Source: JABFRJ01 sp031409695 (GTDB taxonomy: Bacteria; Pseudomonadota; Alphaproteobacteria; Rhizobiales; Hyphomicrobiaceae). Taken from it: a DNA stretch of 34,871 nucleotides. The stretch is taken from contig JANNXS010000018.1 in NCBI GenBank assembly GCA_031409695.1, forward strand, positions 1-34,871. The letters run 5' to 3'. Shown here one piece after another: positions 7,364 through 14,608 of this stretch (position 1 is its first letter; each line of letters begins with the position of its first letter). Made by a program: the position numbers and the translations under genes. Below the pieces are notes generated by a model. The model did not search any database, was not told the origin of the DNA, and saw only the letters and a program-made list of their open reading frames with translations.

Positions 7364-7627
7364 TTATCGCACCGGACGCGAGAGGCAAAATCCCAAGTTC
7401 GTGACCGACCCGCAAATTGGCGGCAACGACAGGCGCGGTGTCACCCGGTGCGGCGCAATTGGGGGGAGCATCGACGTCGCCACTCGTGCCGTCTTCGACA
7501 TGGGTTCGCTGTTGGCTGGCAATTGGACGGCCTCAGAAGGTGCTAAGAAGGCCCCAGATGCCCTCAGGCCACTGAATGCTGCGCCGGATTGCAGAAGGGC
7601 GCGCCGAGAGAGTGCGTGGTTGGTCAT
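7364..7627 (-). CDS. Short ORF with twin-arginine signal, possibly truncated
   Basis: About 87 codons from the ATG at 7626 on the minus strand. The first residues, MTNHALSRRALLQSGAAF, form a good twin-arginine signal (SRRALLQ). After about residue 30 the peptide becomes rich in Pro, Arg and Ser and matches no family I know, which suggests a frameshift or decay of a once longer secreted protein. The spacing to both neighbours (54 bp and 44 bp) fits the operon pattern, so a gene is expected here. The ribosome site (TTGGGTACC) is weak. Frames beyond the shift do not give a recognisable domain either. It could be a true small exported protein, a pseudogene, or chance. Confidence 0.35.
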   Translation of the reverse strand: MTNHALSRRALLQSGAAFSGLRASGAFLAPSEAVQLPANSEPMSKTARVATSMLPPIAPHRVTPRLSLPPICGSVTNLGFCLSRPVR

Positions 7628-7680
7628 GATCGGTACCCAAAGTGTCTGCAGCGTACTTTTTGTCCCAAGCACGCAAAGCA

Positions 7681-8139
7681 TCATGAGGCTTGCGGCTCCC
7701 AGGGCCATTGACCGAGAACAATCCGCTGCACGCACGTCGGCACGACGAGCCATTGCAGCAGCGGCGAGAGCCCGGTACCGAGAAACGGCAGCGTGGGCAT
7801 GAGTGGTGCGTAGGCCCAACTGAGACGCACGCTCACATTGAGCCACTCGCTATAGAGTGTGTACCCAACGCCGATGATCAGCAGAAAGATCCAGACCTGC
7901 CGTGAACCAGATCGCGGCCAATCACTCATGCCGGCGAATGCCAGAACGACCAGAAGCCCCAGACCGGCGATCATCACATCCCCGACCGAGCAATGCACGA
8001 CGGCGAAGGCCTGCTTCGCAATTGGCGCCGACCAGATCGTGTACAGTGGGAGTTGCACAACTTCCCAGACCAGATGAAACACGAACGACGCAACGAGGTA
8101 GCGTCGCAACGCGCTCGTCCAGTCTGAAGCTGGAAGCAT
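7681..8139 (-). CDS. Four-helix membrane protein of unknown function
   Basis: 152 aa, inner membrane. Hydrophobic segments lie near 13-33, 47-69, 81-98 and 123-141. Polar residues inside or beside helices stand out: H22 and E26 in the first, H49-C50 and D54 in AVVHCSVGD, Y93/Y96 and E98 in GYTLYSEWLN, and W-A-Y after it. Such a pattern could bind a metal or cofactor, but I do not recognise a characterised family. The frame is open upstream for 81 codons; the ATG at 8139 begins the hydrophobic protein and has AAGGG at about 10 bp. It follows the small periplasmic protein by 37 bp in the RND efflux operon. Confidence 0.72.
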   Translation of the reverse strand: MLPASDWTSALRRYLVASFVFHLVWEVVQLPLYTIWSAPIAKQAFAVVHCSVGDVMIAGLGLLVVLAFAGMSDWPRSGSRQVWIFLLIIGVGYTLYSEWLNVSVRLSWAYAPLMPTLPFLGTGLSPLLQWLVVPTCVQRIVLGQWPWEPQAS

Positions 8140-8176
8140 GTGCCGGGCACCCTTGTGAACGTGTAGTCCAATCGTT

Positions 8177-8569
8177 TCACTTTGCGACGAACCGGGCCTG
8201 CACCGGCTTGCCGTCGTTGGCGAGGGTCGTCGAGACGGCGATCTTCGCGTCCTTTGCAAGCGGCGCGGCGAGTGGCGCGAAGAGCATATTCGGCGCCCTT
8301 GGAAGCAGCGGCACGACGGTTTGCCTGGTGCCGTCCTGGATGATGGCCCGGGCTGTGAACCCGGTCGTGGCCAACGGCGCATCCTTAAGATCCGTTACGT
8401 AGAGCACGAGTTCGGTTGCCCCAATGACAAGTTCAATATGGCCGCCTTCGACATCGACGATGTCGCCGCCGTTGGTACCCGAAACTTTCGCTCCACCCGG
8501 GCCATGCGCAAAGGCCATTGGAGCGACGGCGAGTAGGACGACGGCTGCGATAGCGAGACGGCGGTTCAT
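8177..8569 (-). CDS. Small periplasmic protein of the RND efflux operon
   Basis: 130 aa, secreted by Sec. The signal peptide is clear: basic MNRR, a hydrophobic core LAIAAVVLLAVAPM, and AFA just before the likely cleavage at about residue 21. The mature part is a small beta-rich domain (HIELVIGATELVLYVTDLKDAPL, then FTARAIIQDGTRQTVVPL). No catalytic motif is seen. Its segment ELVLYVTDLKDAPL followed by a modifier stretch recalls periplasmic beta-sandwich domains found beside metal pumps. The ATG at 8569 has AAGGAG 7 bp upstream. It starts 29 bp after the pump gene, so it is very likely co-transcribed and acts with the efflux complex or on the same metal. Confidence 0.8.
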   Translation of the reverse strand: MNRRLAIAAVVLLAVAPMAFAHGPGGAKVSGTNGGDIVDVEGGHIELVIGATELVLYVTDLKDAPLATTGFTARAIIQDGTRQTVVPLLPRAPNMLFAPLAAPLAKDAKIAVSTTLANDGKPVQARFVAK

Positions 8570-8598
8570 GATGGTCTCCTTGGGATTTTAAGTGCGGT

Positions 8599-11500
8599 TC
8601 AATAGATGACAGCAGGTGTGCCGGACATCGGTTCGCTTTCCGCGATGGACCGGGCCTTCTGAAGTGCTCTCTCGCCGACCATGGCGAACAAAACCGGCGT
8701 GACGACGGCATCGAGTAGCGTTGCGCTAATCAGGCCGCCGAAGATGGTCACGGCCACGGGATGCAAGATTTCCCGGCCCGGCTCATCCGCGCCTATCAGG
8801 AGCGGCACGAGCGCGAGGCCGGCGGATAGCGCCGTCATGAGAACGGGCGTGAGACGCTCACGAGAGCCGCGCAGGATCAAATTGCGCCCAAACGTCTCCC
8901 CCTCGTGCAGCGCGAGATTGAGGTAGTGGCTGACCTTGAGAATGCCGTTGCGCGCGGTGATGCCAGCCAGCGTTACAAATCCGATCATGCTTGCGACCGA
9001 AAGCGATTGCCCGGCAAGCCAAAGGGCCGCGACGCTGCCGATCAACGCGAGCGGGATCGAGGCCATGATCACCAGCGTCAGCGCAACGGATTTGTAACGC
9101 GTAAACAAGACAAGGAAGATCAGCGCAAGCGACACCAGCGCGAGACCGCCGATCAGGCGACGCGCGTCTTCTTCAGCACGGAATGTCCCGTCGAGCCGCA
9201 CGAGATAGCTCTGTGGCAGAGCCACGGTATCCAATGCGGCGCGGATGTCAGCGATGATCAACGCCATGTCTCGCGCGCCATCACTGTTGGCGATCACGGT
9301 AATGCGCCGCTGTCCGCCTTCGCGCTGGATCTGGTTCGGCCCGGTGGTTTCCTCAATGCGCGCGAGCAGGCGCAACGGCACGTGATGGCCGCCCGCCGCG
9401 ACGAGCAATTGTTCGAGGCCTGCGGTTGTGCGGTCTGTCTCAGAGAGGCGGAGCACCACGTCGAAGCGGCGATTACCCTGGATGATTTGCGAGACCACGC
9501 GACCGTTCGATAGGCCCTCCAACGCTTCCGTCACGGACGCGGCACTGACGCCGTAGAGCGCAAGCCGCTCGTAGTCGACGATGACGCGCACCTCGGGGAT
9601 GCGCGTCTGCCGCTCTACTTGCAGGTCAGCGAGGCCGGGGATGCCGGACAAGCGCTGGCGCACGCCTTCAGCGAGCCCCTGCAAGCGGTCGAGGTCGGCG
9701 CCGAACACTTTCACGACGATCTCGGCGCGCACACCAGATTGCAAATGGTCGAGACGGTGCGAGATGGGTTGGCCCACGTTGACCGCAACCGGCAAGGCAA
9801 CCAAGCGCGCGCGGATGTCGGCCATAACGGCCTGCTTTCCCCGTGTTGAGCGCTTCAAATCGACGTCGATTTCGGCGGAATGTACGCCCTCGGCATGTTC
9901 ATCGAGTTCTGCACGGCCCGTGCGACGGCCGACTGAAACGACCTCCGGAACTTGCAGGATCAACCGTTCTGCAAGTGCCCCGAGACGGTTCGATTCAGTG
10001 AGTGAGATGCCCGGGGCGACCGTCATGTTGATTGTCAGCGTGCCCTCGTTAAAGGGCGGCAGAAATGTGCGCGGTAGCAGCGTTGCGGCGTAGGCGGCCG
10101 CGACGACGCCTGCCGAGGCAAGCGCGAGCACCAACCAGCGCGCGCGCAGGGCTCCAGACACGAGGCGGTCATTGACGCGCTTCAGTGCACGGACCAACCA
10201 TGTGTCCGCATGGGCCGTTGTCGCCGTGTGCATCAGAAACGAGGCCATGACAGGCGTAACCGTAATCGACACGACGAGGCTCGCCAGGATCGCAACAATG
10301 TAGGCGAACCCGAGCGGGGCAAACAAACGGCCCTCGATGCCCGTCAATGCGAATAACGGCACGAACACGAGCACGACGATCATGGTCGCGTACACGATAC
10401 CGGAGCGCACCTCCTGGCTCGCGGTTGCGATGACGCGAAACACTGGGAGTGGCACTGCCCTTTCGGCGTTCTCGCTCAGCCGGCGGCCGATGTTTTCGAT
10501 GTCGACGACGGCATCATCCACCAATTCACCAATGGCGATAGCCAAGCCGCCGAGCGTCATCGTGTTGATGGTCATGCCGAGGGCTTGAAACACCAAAACG
10601 GTCACCAGGATCGACACGGGGATGGCGGTCAGCGAGATCAGCGTCGCGCGCCAGTTGGCGAGGAACAGTAACAAAATCACTGCGACGATGATGGCCGCTT
10701 CGACCAGCACTTGCTTTACGTTGGCGACTGCCGCTTCGATGAAGGTTGCCTGACGAAATTGGATATTGGTCGCGGTGATGCCGGATGGCAGCGACTTCTG
10801 TATTTCAGCCAACGTGCTCTCGACCGTGCGGGTCAGTTTTACGGTATCGGCACCCGGCTGCTTCTGGATGGACAGGATGACAGCAGGGGCGCCCTGATAC
10901 CCGGCATCGCCGCGCTTTACGCGGGCTGCAAAATCTACGGTTGCGATCTGGCGCAGAACGATCGGCTGTCCTTGACGGACGGTGACGACAAGATTGCGCA
11001 GGTCCTCGATGCGGTCGGTCAAACCAATGTTGCGGATCAGAAACTCGCGTGCGTTCTGGTCAACAAAACCACCACCCGTGTTTGTGCCGAATCGGCGCAG
11101 CGCCGTCTCCAACATATCGGTCGAAATGTCGGCCTGCTGCAGAACGGCAAGGTTCGGCGTCACGCGATACTGGCGCACCTCACCACCAATCGGGATCACC
11201 TGCGCAACGCCGGAGATTGTCAGCAACTGAGGTCGAATGACGAAATCGGCGATCTCGCGCACATCCATCGCACTTTGCGACTTGCCCGTGACCGCGACCA
11301 GCATGATCTCGCCCATGATCGACGTGATCGGCCCCATTTGTGGTTGCACGCCGCGTGGCAGCTGGGCCTGGATAACGCCCAAGCGTTCATTGACCTGCTG
11401 GCGATTGCGATAAATATCCGTACCCCAATCGAACTCGACGTAGACGATCGACAGTCCGATGCCAGACACGGAGCGCACCCGTGTCACACCGGGCAAGCCA

Positions 11501-11721
11501 GCAACCGCCGACTCAACCGGGAACGTCACAAGGCTCTCGACTTCCTGCGGCGCGAGGCCCTCCGCTTCGGTAAGCAACGTAACCAGCGGCTTGTTGAGGT
11601 CGGGAAACACGTCAACAGGTACGCGCGGCAACACGCTTGCGCCATAGAGCGTGAGCATCAGCGCAGCCACAAGTACGAACAACCTATTTTGCAGGCTGCG
11701 TGTCACCAGAAAATTGAACAT
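8599..11721 (-). CDS. Heavy-metal efflux RND permease (CusA/CzcA family)
   Basis: 1040 aa, inner-membrane proton-driven pump. Layout is classical: TM1 at 13-33, a porter domain, TM2-6 at about 340-490, TM7 at 529-549, a second porter domain, TM8-12 to the end. Family markers are VPRVPVDVFPDLN/LPRVPVDVFPD at 31-41 and GRTGRAELDEHAEG at about 599-612. The TM4 proton-relay region reads ELVDDAVVDIEN at 399-410. D402 and E409 match CzcA D408 and E415, while the position of CzcA D402 is alanine, as in CusA. In the cleft segment, RLDHLQSGVRAEI (656-668) has His where copper pumps carry Met, so the metal is not settled. The start overlaps the adaptor stop by one base (TGATG), indicating translational coupling. 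No outer-membrane channel gene is in the window. Confidence 0.93.
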   Translation of the reverse strand: MFNFLVTRSLQNRLFVLVAALMLTLYGASVLPRVPVDVFPDLNKPLVTLLTEAEGLAPQEVESLVTFPVESAVAGLPGVTRVRSVSGIGLSIVYVEFDWGTDIYRNRQQVNERLGVIQAQLPRGVQPQMGPITSIMGEIMLVAVTGKSQSAMDVREIADFVIRPQLLTISGVAQVIPIGGEVRQYRVTPNLAVLQQADISTDMLETALRRFGTNTGGGFVDQNAREFLIRNIGLTDRIEDLRNLVVTVRQGQPIVLRQIATVDFAARVKRGDAGYQGAPAVILSIQKQPGADTVKLTRTVESTLAEIQKSLPSGITATNIQFRQATFIEAAVANVKQVLVEAAIIVAVILLLFLANWRATLISLTAIPVSILVTVLVFQALGMTINTMTLGGLAIAIGELVDDAVVDIENIGRRLSENAERAVPLPVFRVIATASQEVRSGIVYATMIVVLVFVPLFALTGIEGRLFAPLGFAYIVAILASLVVSITVTPVMASFLMHTATTAHADTWLVRALKRVNDRLVSGALRARWLVLALASAGVVAAAYAATLLPRTFLPPFNEGTLTINMTVAPGISLTESNRLGALAERLILQVPEVVSVGRRTGRAELDEHAEGVHSAEIDVDLKRSTRGKQAVMADIRARLVALPVAVNVGQPISHRLDHLQSGVRAEIVVKVFGADLDRLQGLAEGVRQRLSGIPGLADLQVERQTRIPEVRVIVDYERLALYGVSAASVTEALEGLSNGRVVSQIIQGNRRFDVVLRLSETDRTTAGLEQLLVAAGGHHVPLRLLARIEETTGPNQIQREGGQRRITVIANSDGARDMALIIADIRAALDTVALPQSYLVRLDGTFRAEEDARRLIGGLALVSLALIFLVLFTRYKSVALTLVIMASIPLALIGSVAALWLAGQSLSVASMIGFVTLAGITARNGILKVSHYLNLALHEGETFGRNLILRGSRERLTPVLMTALSAGLALVPLLIGADEPGREILHPVAVTIFGGLISATLLDAVVTPVLFAMVGERALQKARSIAESEPMSGTPAVIY

Positions 11722-13205
11722 CAGCGCACCTGATTGACGAGTTCAGCGACGCTTGTGACGATGCGATCGCCTTGCGTGAGCCCCGCCTCGACGAGGACGC
11801 GTGCGCCGTCGATGGCGCGAACTTTTACGGCCCGTGGCTGAAATCGTTCCGGCTCCGTGTGCACCCAAACGATGCTCTCACCGGACGGCGCTGTAACGAG
11901 CGCCGACTTCGCCACGATCAAGCCTGACACAGGCTCTTGACTGCGCGCATAGACCGTTACGGGACTGCCGATATTGAGATAAGCTGGCGGATCGACAACG
12001 GCAAAGTGCATCACCGTCGAAAGCTGCTGCAACGCGCGACTGCGGCCAATGAAGGTCAGCTTCAGCGGCGTTGCGCCAATCGCCGCCGTGGCCTCCATGG
12101 CGAGTTGCGGCACAGTCGGGTCGAACACCAGTGCCTCGACCCACAGTGACTTTGGGTCGACAATCTGGAACAGCACGTCCTGTGGCGACACGACCTGCCC
12201 CGGCAGCGCGCGCATGCCGGCAATCACGCCGTCGACGGGCGACATCAGCGGCTCGGCCCCGCGTTGGCTGGTCGACAATGTCGCGCGCCGCTTTTTCAGG
12301 TTTTCGAGTTCGATCTCAATCGTGCGCAGGCGTTCCGGCGACAGTGTGTTACTGCGCACAAGCGGGCGGAACTGCTCGACCTTATTTTGGGCAAGTGCGA
12401 TCTGCTGATCAAGTTCGCCGCCCGTTTGCGCGACGTTGGTGGCGTCGATCGCGGCATATGCGGGCGTGACGGATGCGAGCACTTGGCCGACCGTGACGAC
12501 TTGGCCCAGTCGCGGAAGCCCGCCCTCAACCGCGCCGATGCGGCCGGAAATGGTGCTCTGGACAACGCCCGAGCGATTTGGATCAGCGATGATGCGGCCA
12601 ACGAGTGTGATCGCCGGTTCGATGGTAAGAGCGGTCGCCGGTTCGACGCGCACGCCGAGGAGTCGTTGCGTCATCTTCGGCAGGAACACGCTGCCGTCTG
12701 AGAGCCGCGACGGCGTATCAGCGACGATCCTGGGTTTGCCGGACACCTTCACCGGTTCGGACACATCGAGTGCAGTGATCAGCAGGTCATTGGCCTTGCC
12801 GTCAGCAAATGAGACGACAAGTTCGTGGCGACCCGGCTTGGCAAGTTCGGGGGCCGCCACGGCATAAGTACCGTCCGGCCGTGCTGTCGCTGATTTGTCG
12901 ACAACGCCGATCATAACCGAGACGGTCGCGCCGTGCACGGGTTCGTTGGTCGACAACCGATCGAGCGTGATGACCAAAGTCTCGCGATCGAGTACCGCGA
13001 CGAGCTGATAGGCGTCGGAGACGGCCGACGCACGATTGAGGCTTGAAATCTCAAGCGCGGCGCCGTCTGCGCCATGGTCATGTCCGCCGTGGGCGCGTGC
13101 GCTGGCAGTTGTTGCGCAGAGGGCGAGGGCGCAGACTGCCGCCATGAGCGACGCGCGTGCGATAGGCGTACGCACAGGGGCGCCGCCGCAAGATTGAACT
13201 GTCAT
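11721..13205 (-). CDS. RND efflux periplasmic adaptor (membrane fusion protein)
   Basis: 494 aa, secreted. It bridges the inner-membrane pump to an outer-membrane channel and, in Cus/Czc systems, can hand over metal. The signal peptide spans about 1-38, and directly after it lies a metal-binding-looking HGGHDHG at 39-45. An extra beta domain follows (about 60-160), then the usual order: beta-barrel/lipoyl half (RIGAVEGGLPRLGQVVTVGQVLASV), a helical hairpin (about 255-310), the second lipoyl half (PVDGVIAGMRALPGQVVSPQDVLFQIVD), the barrel and the membrane-proximal domain to the end. The ATG at 13205 lacks a strong Shine-Dalgarno sequence. It overlaps the pump gene at TGATG. Zinc, cadmium, cobalt, nickel or copper are all possible substrates. 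Confidence 0.92.
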   Translation of the reverse strand: MTVQSCGGAPVRTPIARASLMAAVCALALCATTASARAHGGHDHGADGAALEISSLNRASAVSDAYQLVAVLDRETLVITLDRLSTNEPVHGATVSVMIGVVDKSATARPDGTYAVAAPELAKPGRHELVVSFADGKANDLLITALDVSEPVKVSGKPRIVADTPSRLSDGSVFLPKMTQRLLGVRVEPATALTIEPAITLVGRIIADPNRSGVVQSTISGRIGAVEGGLPRLGQVVTVGQVLASVTPAYAAIDATNVAQTGGELDQQIALAQNKVEQFRPLVRSNTLSPERLRTIEIELENLKKRRATLSTSQRGAEPLMSPVDGVIAGMRALPGQVVSPQDVLFQIVDPKSLWVEALVFDPTVPQLAMEATAAIGATPLKLTFIGRSRALQQLSTVMHFAVVDPPAYLNIGSPVTVYARSQEPVSGLIVAKSALVTAPSGESIVWVHTEPERFQPRAVKVRAIDGARVLVEAGLTQGDRIVTSVAELVNQVR

Positions 13206-13258
13206 GATGATCCACTGCTGTAGATGATGATCGGCGCGGCAAGGCGCGCGGGGTCAGG

Positions 13259-13768
13259 TCAGCAGATGGGGTTGGGCGGCCGCTGCAAAGGCGCGACGGA
13301 AGAACTCGTCGTGCGAGAGTTGGGCGCTGGTATTGGCATGCTGGCCACCGGTCGGGCGCACGAGCCGTCATAGTGCGAGGCCAAGACAGCAGGACAGCAC
13401 GACATTGAGGTGCAAGACCCACACGGACCACTACAACCGCCAACGGCCTTCCCACCAGTCACGGAGAAGTCCTGCAAGACGGCCTGGGTCGCCTCATGTA
13501 CGACAGCGTCGGCCCTGCGCGAGGTGTTCGATTTTTCAACACCAGTATCTGGGTTGGCTGTGGCGCTAGCGGACGTTACTTGAGAAATTACAAAAGCGGC
13601 GGTGTTCTGTTCATGTACCGCATCTCGCGACGTAGCATCATGACGGTGGCCAGCGTGTGCGTGAGCCGACAAGGACAATGTCGACGCGACGACCATGCAC
13701 GCTAACAAGTAGCCGCCTGCCACGATAAGCATACGTCCAGCGTCCAGCAGTGCTGTCGAAGCCTTCAT
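13259..13768 (-). CDS. His- and Cys-rich secreted protein, first gene of efflux operon
   Basis: 169 aa, predicted exported. A hydrophobic signal lies at about 12-36, followed by a His cluster AHAHAGHRH (35-43). Near the C-terminus are six cysteines in 26 residues: C112, C116, C119, C124, C125 and C137, in a context like CSGPCGSCTSMSCC. No catalytic domain is recognised. His and Cys clustering in a secreted protein directly upstream of a metal pump suggests metal sequestration, sensing or delivery, but this is inference. The frame opens 16 codons higher; the ATG at 13768 has AGGAG 5 bp upstream, so I choose it. The adaptor starts 53 bp downstream. PilZ lies 95 bp upstream in the same orientation, and the operon promoter may sit in that gap. 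Confidence 0.7.
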   Translation of the reverse strand: MKASTALLDAGRMLIVAGGYLLACMVVASTLSLSAHAHAGHRHDATSRDAVHEQNTAAFVISQVTSASATANPDTGVEKSNTSRRADAVVHEATQAVLQDFSVTGGKAVGGCSGPCGSCTSMSCCPAVLASHYDGSCARPVASMPIPAPNSRTTSSSVAPLQRPPNPIC

Positions 13769-13798
13769 CACGACTCCTATGCGGTGACACCTAAGTGT

Positions 13799-13816
13799 TT
13801 GCTTGCCAGGAAGCAA
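13799..13816. other. Short hairpin ahead of the efflux operon
   Basis: TTGCTT (13799-13804) pairs with AAGCAA (13811-13816) across GCCAGG. It lies between the PilZ gene and the His/Cys-rich gene, about 30 bp before that ATG, and could be a regulator site or a weak terminator. It does not match the CueR/MerR operator pattern. Confidence 0.35.
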
Positions 13817-13863
13817 GGGCCGAGAGCAGGCGTGGAGCGAGCAGGAATGGCCAGTGCACGTGG

Positions 13864-14277
13864 TTAGCGGATGGCTTTTCGCGCCGTGTTCGGCGCGCGC
13901 GCTACAGTCGGCTTGGGTGGCACAAAATGACGCACCATGCCGACGAACTTAGCGCCAACCTTAGACCCGCGCCGCCACATGGATTGGCACTCAACGGCCG
14001 TCTTGTCGAGTGGCATGATCAACGTAAAGTAGGACGGTAAGTTGTCCGTCGCACCTTCTGGGTTAAGCTTGGTGCGGGTCATCTCCACTTGCGCGCCGGT
14101 CGAAGAGATGTCGCGCAGAGTGCAGTCGTAGGGGGTCGTGATGCCATCGAACAGGATTTTTGCTGGCGTTGCCGCGTTCTTGCGCTTGGCCCAGCGCTTG
14201 TTAAGTTGCTCGGCTTCCTCGGCGTCAAGCGATGCGCTGCGCTTCAAGACCGCCGCCATGCGATTGTGGAGAGACAT
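13864..14277 (-). CDS. PilZ domain protein
   Basis: 137 aa, cytoplasmic. The PilZ-like barrel spans about 30-115. It shows KRKNAATPAKILFDG, then the D-I-S-S-T-G-A-Q-V motif (the D/N-x-S-x-x-G signature for cyclic di-GMP), then LIMPLDKTAVECQSMWRRGSKVGAKFVG. The R-x-x-x-R half of the signature is not clean (R32 lies in AKRKNAATPA), so c-di-GMP binding is uncertain. Single-domain PilZ proteins of this type are numerous in Rhizobiales. The ATG at 14277 is followed by an amphipathic N-terminus; the upstream GCGGGAATG context gives a modest ribosome site. It lies 95 bp before the efflux operon on the same strand but has no obvious link to metal. Confidence 0.78.
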   Translation of the reverse strand: MSLHNRMAAVLKRSASLDAEEAEQLNKRWAKRKNAATPAKILFDGITTPYDCTLRDISSTGAQVEMTRTKLNPEGATDNLPSYFTLIMPLDKTAVECQSMWRRGSKVGAKFVGMVRHFVPPKPTVARAPNTARKAIR

Positions 14278-14608
14278 TCCCGCGCACCCGTTGGTCCAGC
14301 CGATCGAGATCGATCAGGCCGCAGACTAGAGTTGCGCAAAAATGATGAAGGCTTGGTTGCTTCGCTAGCCGAAACAAACGATTTGCCCAATATTAGCCCG
14401 GCACATTACCGGTCGAAAGTTGCATCCAATACCAGCAGTCACATTTATTGACCGATGGTAACCGCGCACGGGGTTGGTTGTGTGACCGCGCGCAAGTAAA
14501 AAACGCTCATAACGTCGGTCAATTCTTTTGACCGAAGGTATTCTTTTGACCGAACGTATAAAGCGTCGCCCGCAGCGCTTTCGGAGCCAAAACAGCTCAG
14601 CGCCCAGG
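14278..14608. other. Gene-free stretch with repeated TTGACCGA motifs
   Basis: 331 bp between the desaturase stop and the PilZ start, both minus-strand genes. It holds three direct copies of TTGACCGA followed by a GTA-type end (14448-14460, 14528-14540, 14546-14558) and one inverted repeat (14516-14534). These may be regulator sites for the PilZ gene. No ORF with support is seen. Confidence 0.5.
14516..14534. promoter_or_regulatory. Inverted repeat CGGTCAA-N5-TTGACCG, candidate operator
   Basis: CGGTCAA at 14516-14522 is the exact reverse complement of TTGACCG at 14528-14534, with a 5-base spacer (TTCTT). A further TTGACCGA copy follows 18 bp later at 14546 and another lies at 14448. This arrangement fits a dimeric transcription factor site about 240 bp upstream of the PilZ start. 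No regulator can be named. Confidence 0.35.

Noticed and set aside
6936..7802. 288-codon plus-strand open frame across the accessory operon
   Set aside because: It lies antisense to three better supported minus-strand genes, has no ribosome site or domain, and is of the kind expected from high G+C DNA.
10711..11733. 340-codon plus-strand frame opposite the RND pump
   Set aside because: It is fully antisense to the pump gene with a low-information, His/Asp/Arg-rich translation and no recognisable fold.
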